A program made the translations under genes and the position numbers. From an uncultured Acetobacter sp. (GTDB lineage: Bacteria; Pseudomonadota; Alphaproteobacteria; Acetobacterales; Acetobacteraceae), in assembly GCA_937900755.1 (NCBI GenBank), contig CALCDN010000062.1:1-11802 (forward strand): a DNA stretch of 11,802 bases, given 5' to 3'. The notes beneath the pieces are model-generated. The model searched no databases. It had not been told where the DNA came from and saw only the letters and a program-made list of their open reading frames with translations. Of this stretch, positions 1-7,536 are shown one piece after another. Each line of letters starts with the position of its first letter. Positions within the stretch are counted from its first letter, which is position 1.

Positions 1-992
1 CTCTGCCGCAGTCCCCGCATTACCATAAACTGCCAGAGCAGCAGGACGGGAATACCGATCATGATTTCCCGCCCACGGCGCAGCAGGGAAATACCCAGGG
101 ACAGCGAGGGGTCTATGCCAAAAGCATGCCCCAGCGCCATGTAGGCCCCTTCCTGCACACCCAGACTACCAGGAACCAGAAACCCGACGGACATGATGGC
201 GCAGGTCACGCCCTCCATCGCCACGGCACCAGGGAAGGTCAGGTGCGCGCCCAAAAAACGGGCCGTCAGCCACAGCATGCCCGCGCTGCCCAGCCAACCA
301 AGCAGGTGGTAACAGGCCGAGCGGCAGATATGCCACGGGCGGCTCCATGCCGCCTCCATGCGTTCTTGCAGGTTATCCGCACCGGCCAGAATATTATCCC
401 GCCACTGCGATGCCAGGCTCTTGGTGAACATGCCCCCGAACTTGCGGAACAGGTTGCCCCCGTGCGTCTGGGTCCAGATAAAACCCGCCGTCCCCGCGAT
501 GAGGAACAGCGTCCCCCCGACCACGGGCACCACAAACGGGCTGGAACGCTGGTGCGCCACAAGGCAGGCCACGGCCAGCAGCACAAACGCCACCTGCCCC
601 ATGACCTCTGTTGTAATATCCACAAGGTTGGCGCACGCGGCCTCTGGCAATTCCACGTCCCGGTCGGATGCACGGTGTACGCCATGGCCCGAACAGGTGG
701 CGCGAATACCAATGACAATCCCCCCGACCTGGGAGAACGGCAGGCACGTTGCGGCTGCATCGCGCACCATGCGGGCCAGCAACAGACGCACATAGCCAAT
801 TTCAGGGAACGCGGCATGCCATGCCATGCCCAGAACGCCGTCCACGGCCAACTGGCAGCATACCATGAGCAGAAAGCCGCCCAGACCAATACGCATGACA
901 GCACGCAAAACGGAATCGAAACCGCTCCACGCCATTGCTGCCGTAACGACCACGAGCCCAAGAAAAGTGAGAAAAACCGTAAGCTTCTTCAA
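1..992 (-). CDS. hpnL: HpnL, hopanoid-associated integral membrane protein (partial, 3' end off window)
   Basis: This frame stays open from 992 to the left edge (330 codons) with no stop, so only the last few residues should be missing. It is a polytopic membrane protein of the UPF0104 / lysylphosphatidylglycerol-synthase-like, flippase-like family. Diagnostic blocks are LPFSQVGG (residues 84-91) followed by GIRAT, and FLVPGSLGVQEGAY (271-284). Several hydrophobic helices are visible, for example at residues 4-20, 133-146, 155-172 and 311-326. HpnL members sit in hopanoid loci and have been suggested to help handle or move hopanoids; the exact role is unsettled. The start is inferred. The frame has a stop eight codons before TTG 992, with no ATG or GTG between, and the TTG start gives a family-like MKKLTVFLTFLG N-terminus. 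The next candidates, GTG at codon 14 and ATG at codon 20, would cut into the first helix. Shine-Dalgarno support is weak. It diverges from hpnA. Confidence 0.88.
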   Translation of the reverse strand, partial: MKKLTVFLTFLGLVVVTAAMAWSGFDSVLRAVMRIGLGGFLLMVCCQLAVDGVLGMAWHAAFPEIGYVRLLLARMVRDAAATCLPFSQVGGIVIGIRATCSGHGVHRASDRDVELPEAACANLVDITTEVMGQVAFVLLAVACLVAHQRSSPFVVPVVGGTLFLIAGTAGFIWTQTHGGNLFRKFGGMFTKSLASQWRDNILAGADNLQERMEAAWSRPWHICRSACYHLLGWLGSAGMLWLTARFLGAHLTFPGAVAMEGVTCAIMSVGFLVPGSLGVQEGAYMALGHAFGIDPSLSLGISLLRRGREIMIGIPVLLLWQFMVMRGLRQ

Positions 993-1023
993 GGCCTCAG
1001 CTCTGTCCGCCTGTTACGCCGGT

Positions 1024-1055
1024 GGCTCCGCCATGCCCATGGGCGTGGCGGAGCC
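1024..1055. promoter_or_regulatory. Strong 32-base dyad in the hpnL/hpnA divergent spacer
   Basis: GGCTCCGCCA (1024-1033) pairs with TGGCGGAGCC (1046-1055). The inner bases also pair, with one G-T wobble, so about 15 pairs close around a central AT. It lies 32 bases before the hpnL start and about 150 bases before the hpnA start. Both flanking genes read away from it and no T-run follows on either strand, so it is not a terminator for either gene. It could be a regulator-binding site, a hairpin in the hpnL leader RNA, or a copy of a dispersed palindromic repeat. The dyad is seen directly; any function is inferred. Confidence 0.5.
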
Positions 1056-1206
1056 CGACCGGGCGCATATGTGAATGTTCCGCCCCCTTACACTACCACG
1101 GGGTCTGGCGCCACCTCGGGTGTCAGGATAAAGAAACAGACCAGCCGTTCGGGATTAACGCCCAACACCTGTTTTCTTTCAGTCCTCTACCGGGAGCCCA
1201 TCCTTC

Positions 1207-2202
1207 ATGACTGCTCATACGCTCGTAACCGGCGCAACTGGTTTTGTCGGTTCCGCCGTGGCTCGCACACTGCTGGAACGTGGCCATTCCCTGCGCCTGA
1301 TGGTGAGAGAAGGCAGCGACCGTAGAAATATTGCCGACATTCCAGCCGAACTGGTGGAGGGGGACCTGTCACGGCCGGACACATTCGCGCGTGCGGTGGC
1401 GGGCTGCCGCTACGTTTTCCATGTCGCGGCTGACTACCGGCTGTGGGTGCCCGACCCCGCCCCCATGATGACCGCCAACGTGGAAGGCACGCGCCTGCTC
1501 ATGCTGGCAGCCCAGAAGGCGGGCGTGGAGCGGATTGTCTACTGCTCGTCCGTGGCGGCCCTTGGCCTGATCGGGGATGGCTCCATCGCGGACGAAAACA
1601 CTCCGGTGGAAGAACACGCCGTTATCGGCATTTACAAGCGCTCCAAATACCGCGCGGAGCAGGAGGTCCTGCGGCTTGTGCAGGAGCACAACCTGCCCGC
1701 GGTCATTGTAAACCCTTCCACCCCTGTTGGCCCGCGCGACATAAAACCCACCCCCACAGGGCAGATGATTCTGGACTGTGCCGCCGGGCGCATGCCCGCC
1801 TATGTGGATACGGGCGTGAACATCGTGCATGTGGATGATGTGGCCGAAGGCCACGCACTGGCCCTTGAACGGGGCAGGATTGGCGAAAAATACATTCTGG
1901 GCGGCGAAAACTACCTGCTGGGCGACCTGTTCGCCATGGTGTCCGAAATCGCGCATGTGCCCCCGCCCAAGATCAGCCTGCCGCAGGAGGTCATCTGGCC
2001 GGTGGCCATTGTGTCCGAATGGTTGTCCCGTGCTTTTGGCTTTTCGCCCCGCGTCACGCGCGAGATGCTGGCCATGTCACGCAAGAAAATGTTTTTTTCC
2101 TCCGCCAAGGCCATGCACGAACTGGGCTACGCACCACGCCCGGCCCGCATGGCGGTGGAGGACGCCATTACGTGGTTCCGTAACAACGGCATGCTCAAAT
2201 AA
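1207..2202 (+). CDS. hpnA: HpnA, hopanoid-associated NAD(P)-dependent sugar epimerase/reductase-like protein
   Basis: This is a 331-aa extended short-chain dehydrogenase/reductase. The N-terminal Rossmann motif is VTGATGFVG (residues 7-15). The catalytic set is visible as YCSSVAALG (serines 114-115) and Y143-x3-K147 in IYKRSKYRAE. Length and sequence style match HpnA proteins of hopanoid operons, which resemble dihydroflavonol reductases and NDP-sugar epimerases. It probably modifies a sugar-like or side-chain group, but its substrate is not established. ATG 1207 places the Rossmann fold at the very N-terminus as expected, with GGGAG at 1192-1196 as a somewhat distant ribosome site. It opens the plus-strand hopanoid run; hpnB follows after 14 bases. 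No convincing sigma-70 promoter was found in the spacer upstream. Confidence 0.93.
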   Translation: MTAHTLVTGATGFVGSAVARTLLERGHSLRLMVREGSDRRNIADIPAELVEGDLSRPDTFARAVAGCRYVFHVAADYRLWVPDPAPMMTANVEGTRLLMLAAQKAGVERIVYCSSVAALGLIGDGSIADENTPVEEHAVIGIYKRSKYRAEQEVLRLVQEHNLPAVIVNPSTPVGPRDIKPTPTGQMILDCAAGRMPAYVDTGVNIVHVDDVAEGHALALERGRIGEKYILGGENYLLGDLFAMVSEIAHVPPPKISLPQEVIWPVAIVSEWLSRAFGFSPRVTREMLAMSRKKMFFSSAKAMHELGYAPRPARMAVEDAITWFRNNGMLK

Positions 2203-2216
2203 GGAAGAGGTCCGTC

Positions 2217-3430
2217 ATGGTTCTGGCTCTCGCTCTTCTCTGCGCCATAATCTGGGTGGGCCTTATTTTCTGCCATGGGCATTTCTGGCAGGCCGGTCCC
2301 ATACTTCAGCCAGCCAGCCTGGCGGACGCACCAGCCGACATCGCCCCCGACGTAACCGTGGTTGTTCCCGCACGTGACGAGGCGGAGTCCATTGAAGTCG
2401 CCCTGGGGTCACTGCTGCAACAGGACTACCCCGGCGCGCTCTCGGTCATTTTGGTCAATGACCGCAGCACGGATGGCACAGGCGCACTGGCCAGAGCCCT
2501 GCCCGACCCCCACAACCGGCTGAGCGTGCTCGATGGCGCCAACCCCGAACCGGGCTGGAGCGGCAAGCTGTGGGCCGTGGCACAGGGTGTGCACGAGGCG
2601 GAGCGGCAGGCCCCGCATGGCAGTGGCTACCTGTTCCTGACCGATGCGGACATCATCCATGCACCGGCCCATATTTCCACCCTTGTCGCCAAGGCACAGG
2701 CCGACCGGCTGCACATGGTTTCCGAAATGGTGGAACTCCAGTGCGAAACACTGGCCGAACGCGCACTGGTGCCCGCCTTTGTGTTCTTTTTTACGCTGCT
2801 CTACCCCTTTGCCAAGGTGAACAACCCCAAGGACAGAACCGCCGGCGCCGCCGGTGGCACCATTCTGCTCCGGCGCGACATGCTTCGCCAGATTGGCGGT
2901 ATTCAGGCCCTTAAAGGCGCACTGATTGATGACTGCACCCTGGCGTCCTGCGTCAAGCAGGCGGGGGGCGGCTCTACCTTGGCCATTCCTGCCTGGCGCG
3001 CTCCATCCGGCCCTACCCCTCCGCTGCCGATATCTGGCGCATGATCGCACGCACGGCGTATGTGCAGCTCCATTTCTCCCCCGCCCTGCTTGTCCTCACC
3101 GTTGTGGCCATGCTGGTGGTATGGGTTGCCCCCATAATGCTGGCCCTGTTCGCCCAAGGAGCCGCGCAGTGGATCGGGGCTGGTGTGTGGCTGGCCGCCA
3201 CCCTGTCCTTTTTGCCAACACTCAGGCGGTTTCGGCTTTCTGCCCTGTGGGCGCTGGGGCTGCCACTGATCGCGGGGTTTTACACCGCCGCCACCCTTGG
3301 CTCGGCACTCAACCACCACCGCGGGCGGGGCGTAGTGTGGAAGAACAGGGCCTATACCGAAGCCATTCCCAACAGTGGCCGCATAAGCAACCCCGCACCC
3401 GACCAGAAAATGCAGGCCCCGGGGCGGTAA
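2217..3430 (+). pseudogene. hpnB: HpnB, hopanoid-associated family 2 glycosyltransferase, frameshifted as written
   Basis: The first frame (2217-3044) encodes an N-terminal membrane helix (residues 2-18) and a GT-A type family 2 glycosyltransferase domain. Visible motifs are VVVPARDEAESI (48-59), NDRSTDGT (81-88), the DxD-like TDAD (142-145) and IDDCTLA (236-242). It then changes to an unfamily-like tail and stops at 3044. The normal C-terminus continues in the next plus frame: LYLG, then SIRPYPSAADIW, then ARTAYVQLHFSP and two or three hydrophobic helices, ending at 3430. The frame break lies in six G at 2963-2968. One more G there (or two fewer) would restore a protein of about 404 aa, near the usual HpnB length. 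ATG 2217 has AGGAAGAGG just upstream. ATG 3041 has no ribosome site, so the second half is unlikely to be its own gene. It may be a real inactivation, a phase-variable tract or a sequence error. Confidence 0.88.
2963..2968 (+). other. Homopolymeric G6 tract at the hpnB frame break
   Basis: The run of six G, followed by CGG CTC TAC in the correct downstream frame, is where the HpnB family alignment leaves one frame and re-enters another. Seven G would read Ala-Gly-Gly-Arg-Leu-Tyr, matching the Gly-Gly-Arg pattern typical of this position. Confidence 0.7.
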
Positions 3431-3538
3431 GGTTTTTGGGTCGCCCCCTGCCCGCCGGATTAAGGGATAGGCATGTCTGGCGGGCTCATGTAAACACCAA
3501 GCAGTTTCTTGGGGTCCCTTTATTTGAACACGGCACGC

Positions 3539-4399
3539 ATGACTGACGATACACGCATCTGGGGAAAAGCTGACGTTTCATCCGGCAAGGGTGCGTCTGA
3601 CGAGAACTTTCCCGTAGGCTCCTTCCTGCTCAGCCGCAAACTGCGCCCGCATGTGCATGCCTATTATGACTATGCCCGCGTGATTGACGACATAGCAGAC
3701 TGTGAAACCCTCCCCCCCGAAGACAAGATTACCCGGCTGAACGCCATGGAGGAGGTGCTCCATGGCCAGCGCAGCGCCATTAACCGGGCCGATGCGCTCA
3801 GTGCGGCCCGCCTGCGGGCCTCGCTGTTGCAGACCCATGTACCGTTCGAGACCGCGACAGACCTGCTGATCGCCTTTCGCGATGATTCACGCGGACATGA
3901 GTACCGCACATGGGATGACCTGCTGCAGTACTGCAAATATTCGGCCAACCCGGTCGGGCGTTACCTGATCTGCCTGCATGGAGAAAACACGACGGCCTTT
4001 GGCCCATCGGATGCGCTATGCACCTCCTTGCAGATACTGAATCACCTGCAGGACTGCGCCAAGGACCTTGAGCGCCTTAACCGCTGCTACATGCCCTCCG
4101 ACCTGATGCAACTTGCCGGAACCTCCGCGCAGGACCTGCTGGCAGGGCGGACCAGCCCTGCCATGCGCCGGGTGTTCAATACCCTGCTTGACGGGGTGGA
4201 TGCCCTTAACCGGCAGGCCAGCGCCCTGCCCGCCCATATCCGGGACCGGCGCTTTCGTATGGAATGTGCGGCCATTGTAGCACTTGCCCACCGCCTGGCG
4301 CAGCGCCTGCGGTGCGAGGACCCACTGGCAGGGCGCGTGGCCCTGCGCCGGACGGACGCCATGCATGCAGCCATTGCGGCCCTGCGGGCATGGGCATGA
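3539..4399 (+). CDS. hpnC: HpnC, squalene-synthase-like enzyme (hydroxysqualene synthase)
   Basis: This is a 286-aa member of the trans-isoprenyl diphosphate (squalene/phytoene) synthase family. The first aspartate-rich motif is RVIDDIAD (residues 47-54). The second is LQDCAKDLERLNRCYMP (170-186), with Asp172 and Asp176. A DENFPVGS block (21-28) near the N-terminus, the LNHLQDC sequence and the position next to hpnD identify HpnC rather than HpnD. In Zymomonas and Rhodopseudomonas, HpnC converts the presqualene diphosphate made by HpnD to hydroxysqualene, which HpnE then reduces to squalene. ATG 3539 is preferred. An upstream TTG at 3509 would add ten unfamily-like residues, and neither start has a clear ribosome site. 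The 108 bases between hpnB and hpnC hold no gene. Confidence 0.92.
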   Translation: MTDDTRIWGKADVSSGKGASDENFPVGSFLLSRKLRPHVHAYYDYARVIDDIADCETLPPEDKITRLNAMEEVLHGQRSAINRADALSAARLRASLLQTHVPFETATDLLIAFRDDSRGHEYRTWDDLLQYCKYSANPVGRYLICLHGENTTAFGPSDALCTSLQILNHLQDCAKDLERLNRCYMPSDLMQLAGTSAQDLLAGRTSPAMRRVFNTLLDGVDALNRQASALPAHIRDRRFRMECAAIVALAHRLAQRLRCEDPLAGRVALRRTDAMHAAIAALRAWA

Positions 4400-4474
4400 C
4401 CTTCCCGAACGGTGAAAGTTCTGTAAAAAGAAACCCGTTCTCTTCAATCTTGACGAATAACAGGTGAAAAGCGC

Positions 4475-5374
4475 GTGACAGCCGTAAACATCCAGATGCA
4501 CGATAAACCGACCCCGCTCGGATGCGATCCGGCTGATCTTGCCTGGGTAGAAAGCACCGTCAAACAGGCAGGCACCTCCTTTGCCGCTGGCATGCGTATT
4601 CTGCCCCCCATGCGGCGCTACGGCATGTACGCCATTTACGCGTTCTGCCGCGTGGTGGACGATATTGCGGACGGCAACACACCCCTGGCCGAACGCACCA
4701 AGGGGCTGGAAGACTGGCACCAGCGCATTGCCGAACTGTACGCGGAGCGGGCCTTCCCCCCCACAGAGGCGCTGGACCGCGTTCTGCTGGCCGCCATCAA
4801 CTTCTTTTCCCTCCAGCAGGCCGACTTTGACGCCGTGATTGATGGCATGCTGATGGACACCCAGACAGCAATTGTGGCCCCGGACGAAAAAACGCTGGAC
4901 CTGTATTGCGACCGCGTGGCCTCCGCCGTTGGCCGCCTGTCTGTCCGCATTTTTGGCGACAGCTCCGCAAACGGGGACCGCGTGGCCTACCACCTGGGCC
5001 GGGCCCTGCAGATTACCAACATCCTGCGCGACATTCCCGAGGATGCGGTCCGGGGGCGGCTGTACCTGCCCGCCGATCTGCTGGAACGCTTTGATGTGCC
5101 CAAGGACGCGGTTAAAGCCCTGTACGCCCCCGGTCTGGAGCAGGTCGCCCGCGTCATGGCCGCCCGCGCGCAGGACCACTTCCGCACAGCTTTTGCCACC
5201 ATGAAGGTCTGCCAGCCCCGCTCCATGCTGCCCGCGCGCATTATGGGGGCGAGCTACGAGTCCATTCTCAAGGCCCTGTGCAAACGCGGCTGGGGTGCGG
5301 CCGTGCTTCGCTCGCGGCCCCATACGTCCCTTGTTGGCAAAGCCCGGTGGTTTGCCCTTTCCTACATGTCCTGA
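4475..5374 (+). CDS. hpnD: HpnD, presqualene diphosphate synthase
   Basis: This is a 299-aa head-to-head prenyl synthase. The first aspartate-rich motif is RVVDDIADG (residues 59-67). The second, RDIPEDAVRGRLYLP (185-199), is the strong form found in HpnD and phytoene synthases. YAIYAFCRVVDD precedes the first motif as usual. HpnD condenses two farnesyl diphosphates to presqualene diphosphate at the cytosolic membrane face and supplies HpnC and HpnE. The GTG start at 4475 is chosen because AGGTGA (4462-4467) sits seven bases upstream. The alternative ATG at 4496 loses seven residues and has no comparable site. The gene follows hpnC after 75 bases and precedes hpnE by 18, so cotranscription is likely. 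Confidence 0.94.
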   Translation: MTAVNIQMHDKPTPLGCDPADLAWVESTVKQAGTSFAAGMRILPPMRRYGMYAIYAFCRVVDDIADGNTPLAERTKGLEDWHQRIAELYAERAFPPTEALDRVLLAAINFFSLQQADFDAVIDGMLMDTQTAIVAPDEKTLDLYCDRVASAVGRLSVRIFGDSSANGDRVAYHLGRALQITNILRDIPEDAVRGRLYLPADLLERFDVPKDAVKALYAPGLEQVARVMAARAQDHFRTAFATMKVCQPRSMLPARIMGASYESILKALCKRGWGAAVLRSRPHTSLVGKARWFALSYMS

Positions 5375-5392
5375 GAAACGGCAAAACACGGT

Positions 5393-6691
5393 ATGTCTGG
5401 TATTCTGCATATTATTGGCGGCGGCATGGCTGGCCTTGCCGCCGCAGTCGACGTGGCGGGCACGGGCACGCGCGTTATCGTGCATGAAGCCGGGCGCACC
5501 TGCGGTGGCCGGGCACGCTCCTACCATGACCGGCACCTTGACTGCCGGATAGATAATGGCAACCACCTGCTCCTGTCCGCCAACAGCACGGTGTTCCGCT
5601 ACCTGGGTATAACAGGAGCACTGGATACGCTGAGTGGGCCGGGCAAACCCGTTTTTCCGTTTGTCGATCTGGCCGAGGACGCCCGCTGGACACTGGACCT
5701 GTCCCGTGGGCGGCTGCCCTTGTGGGTTTTTCAGCCGCACCGCCGTGTGCCGGACATGCGCCTGCCCGAACTGCAAAGCCTGTACCGCCTGATCCGCGCG
5801 GACGCCCAGGCAACCGTGGCGGACTGCCTGCTGCCCGGCGCCTTTACCCGCAGGCTGCTGGAGCCTTTTTCCATTTCCGCGCTGAACACCCTGAGCGATA
5901 CAGGGAGTGCGGCACTGCTTGGCGCGGTTGTGCGGGAATCGCTCTCGCTTGGGGGGCATGCCTGCGTGCCGTGGTTCGCGCGTGATGGCCTTTCCGAAAC
6001 CCTCGTGGACCCCGCCATAGCCTATCTGGCCACCATGAACGCCGAGGTTCGCACACAAACGCGCATTACAGGGCTGGATGTGGCAAAAGGCCGCGTAACG
6101 GCACTCCATACCGCTCAGGACAGCATTGCCCTGGGCGCGCATGACAGCGTGATTGTCGCCACCACCGCCCCCGTGGCGGAAGGGCTGCTGGCCCAGCATA
6201 TGGCGGGACTGGTCACCCCCAACGCGTTTGAAAGTATTCTCAACCTGCACTTCCGTCTGGCGGATGCGCCGCGCCCCGTTGGCTCCTTTGCCCAATGCGG
6301 CTTCATGGGCGTTATTGGCGGGGTTACGGAATGGGTGTTCCTGCGCGGCAACATCCTGTCTGTCACGGTCAGTGCGGCCAACCGCTACGCTGACGATGAC
6401 CATGAGGAACTGGCCCGCACCATCTGGGCCGAACTCCGCAGCGCCTGTGACGCGGTGCTGGAGCAACCCCTGCCCCAAACGCCAGACGCCCAACGCATTG
6501 TATGGGAAAAGCGCGCAACCTTTGCCGCCACCCCCGAGCAGAACCGCCGCCGACCGGGTTCAGCCACACCCCTTGTCAATCTGGCGCTGGCGGGGGACTG
6601 GACCAATACAGGCCTGCCCGCAACGCTGGAAGGCGCCATGCGCTCGGGCCTTCATGCCGTGCATGCGCTGGGCCTTAAAACACCGTCCTGA
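5393..6691 (+). CDS. hpnE: HpnE, FAD-dependent hydroxysqualene reductase (squalene-forming amine-oxidase family)
   Basis: This is a 432-aa flavoprotein of the amine oxidase / phytoene desaturase superfamily. The N-terminal dinucleotide fold reads IIGGGMAGLAAA (residues 7-18), with the ribose-binding glutamate at Glu32 and then GRTCGGRA. Near the C-terminus is the FAD-binding signature LALAGDWTNTGLPATLEGA. HpnE reduces hydroxysqualene to squalene in the HpnCDE route, despite its desaturase-like name in many databases. ATG 5393 puts the Gly-rich loop at the usual distance from the start; the ribosome site is weak. The gene is 18 bases after hpnD. In several other hopanoid operons shc (hpnF) follows directly; here the next gene is hpnG, after 44 bases. 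Confidence 0.93.
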   Translation: MSGILHIIGGGMAGLAAAVDVAGTGTRVIVHEAGRTCGGRARSYHDRHLDCRIDNGNHLLLSANSTVFRYLGITGALDTLSGPGKPVFPFVDLAEDARWTLDLSRGRLPLWVFQPHRRVPDMRLPELQSLYRLIRADAQATVADCLLPGAFTRRLLEPFSISALNTLSDTGSAALLGAVVRESLSLGGHACVPWFARDGLSETLVDPAIAYLATMNAEVRTQTRITGLDVAKGRVTALHTAQDSIALGAHDSVIVATTAPVAEGLLAQHMAGLVTPNAFESILNLHFRLADAPRPVGSFAQCGFMGVIGGVTEWVFLRGNILSVTVSAANRYADDDHEELARTIWAELRSACDAVLEQPLPQTPDAQRIVWEKRATFAATPEQNRRRPGSATPLVNLALAGDWTNTGLPATLEGAMRSGLHAVHALGLKTPS

Positions 6692-6735
6692 ACACGGGCG
6701 ATCCACACCGTCCATCACGGCCTGGGGTCTTATCC

Positions 6736-7461
6736 ATGACACAAGCAACCACCGCGCATCCCGCCCCCAGCCATCCCGGTATTCTGGTCGGGCTCAAGGC
6801 CGAAGCGCAACTGATCCGCGGCGTATTCCCCCATGCGGCCATTGCCGCAAGTGGCGCCACAAGGGAGGGCGCCCGGCGCGAGGCCAACAGGCTTGCCGCA
6901 TGTGGGGTGGATTGCCTGTTATCCTTTGGCCTGGCAGCCGGGCTGGACCCGGCCCTGCCACCGGGCGCCATTGTTATTCCCAGCGCGGTCAAGGCGTGGG
7001 GCAACACATGGGCCTGCGACCCCACCTTGCGCCATATTCTGGGCGGGGACCAACAGGGCACCGTAAACGGCCCCCTGCTGCACAGTGATGATGTTGTCCT
7101 CCAGGCCCAACACAAGGCTGACCTGTTTGCCAGCACCCACTGCGCCGCACTGGATATGGAAAGTGGTTTTCTGGCCCGTGCCGCGCATGACGCCGGTTTG
7201 CCCTTTGCGGTCCTGCGCGTTGTGTGCGACCCGGCCACACGGTCCCTGCCCCCTGTGACAGCCTGTGTGCTCTCCCCTGATGGAGGGCTTAAAATTGGCC
7301 TGCTCCTGCGCTCCCTGCTCCGCCACCCGGCCCAGATCAGTGGCTTGATGACCCTGGGGCGCGATGCGGGCCTTGCCCGCAAGGCCATGCTGCATTTTTT
7401 GCACACTCAGGCTACCCGGCCCGTATTCAGGCAATTTGCAACAGGCCGCACGCAAGGCTGA
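6736..7461 (+). CDS. hpnG: HpnG, hopanoid-associated nucleoside phosphorylase-like protein
   Basis: This is a 241-aa protein of the purine nucleoside phosphorylase / MTA-SAH nucleosidase superfamily. Visible signatures are the LSFGLAAGLDP loop (residues 62-72), the substrate-binding MESG (141-144), and Asp165 in RVVCDPA, at the position of the catalytic Asp in MTAN-type enzymes. In Burkholderia and Rhodopseudomonas work, HpnG removes adenine from adenosylhopane to give ribosylhopane or its phosphate, downstream of the radical-SAM enzyme HpnH. ATG 6736 is the first in-frame start and has a weak ribosome site. It is the last gene of the plus-strand hopanoid run. No intrinsic terminator reads in its direction; the following hairpin has its T-run on the other strand. 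Confidence 0.92.
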   Translation: MTQATTAHPAPSHPGILVGLKAEAQLIRGVFPHAAIAASGATREGARREANRLAACGVDCLLSFGLAAGLDPALPPGAIVIPSAVKAWGNTWACDPTLRHILGGDQQGTVNGPLLHSDDVVLQAQHKADLFASTHCAALDMESGFLARAAHDAGLPFAVLRVVCDPATRSLPPVTACVLSPDGGLKIGLLLRSLLRHPAQISGLMTLGRDAGLARKAMLHFLHTQATRPVFRQFATGRTQG

Positions 7462-7474
7462 GACAACCGGCCAT

Positions 7475-7509
7475 AAAAAAACCCGCCCGACAGATAATGC
7501 CGGGCGGGT
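7475..7509 (-). terminator. Rho-independent terminator of the nodT-type efflux operon
   Basis: On the minus strand, ACCCGCCCG and CGGGCGGGT form a perfect nine-pair GC-rich stem (7501-7509 with 7481-7489) around an 11-base loop. A run of seven T follows (7475-7481, the first in the stem). It lies 28 bases past the outer-membrane-factor stop codon. On the plus strand the A-run comes before the stem and no T-run follows, so it should act mainly for the minus strand, although the hairpin could still hinder read-through from hpnG. Confidence 0.9.
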
Positions 7510-7536
7510 AAAACACATGGCCTGAAGCCAGATCCG

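Noticed and set aside
126..1325. Plus-strand open frame of 399 codons at the left end
   Set aside because: It lies opposite hpnL, crosses the spacer and overlaps the start of hpnA in another frame. The translation looks non-protein-like, while hpnL shows family motifs along its whole length.
3041..3430. Separate small membrane-protein gene after hpnB
   Set aside because: The translation is the expected C-terminus of HpnB, the family match begins before ATG 3041 in this same frame, and there is no ribosome site. It is treated as the second half of a frameshifted hpnB.
3451..3484. CCCGCCGG...CTGGCGGG inverted repeat after hpnB
   Set aside because: It has eight pairs with a wobble and an 18-base loop and no T-run, so it is not a convincing terminator in this GC-rich context.
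4407..4440. GAACGG...CCGTTC inverted repeat in the hpnC-hpnD gap
   Set aside because: There are only six pairs with a 22-base loop. It is too weak to separate from chance, and the gene spacing fits simple cotranscription.
4016..6493. Minus-strand open frame of 825 codons opposite hpnC, hpnD and hpnE
   Set aside because: It is a shadow of GC-rich coding sequence on the other strand. Its translation is low-complexity, rich in Gly, His, Gln and Arg, with no domain, and the plus-strand genes have clear catalytic motifs.
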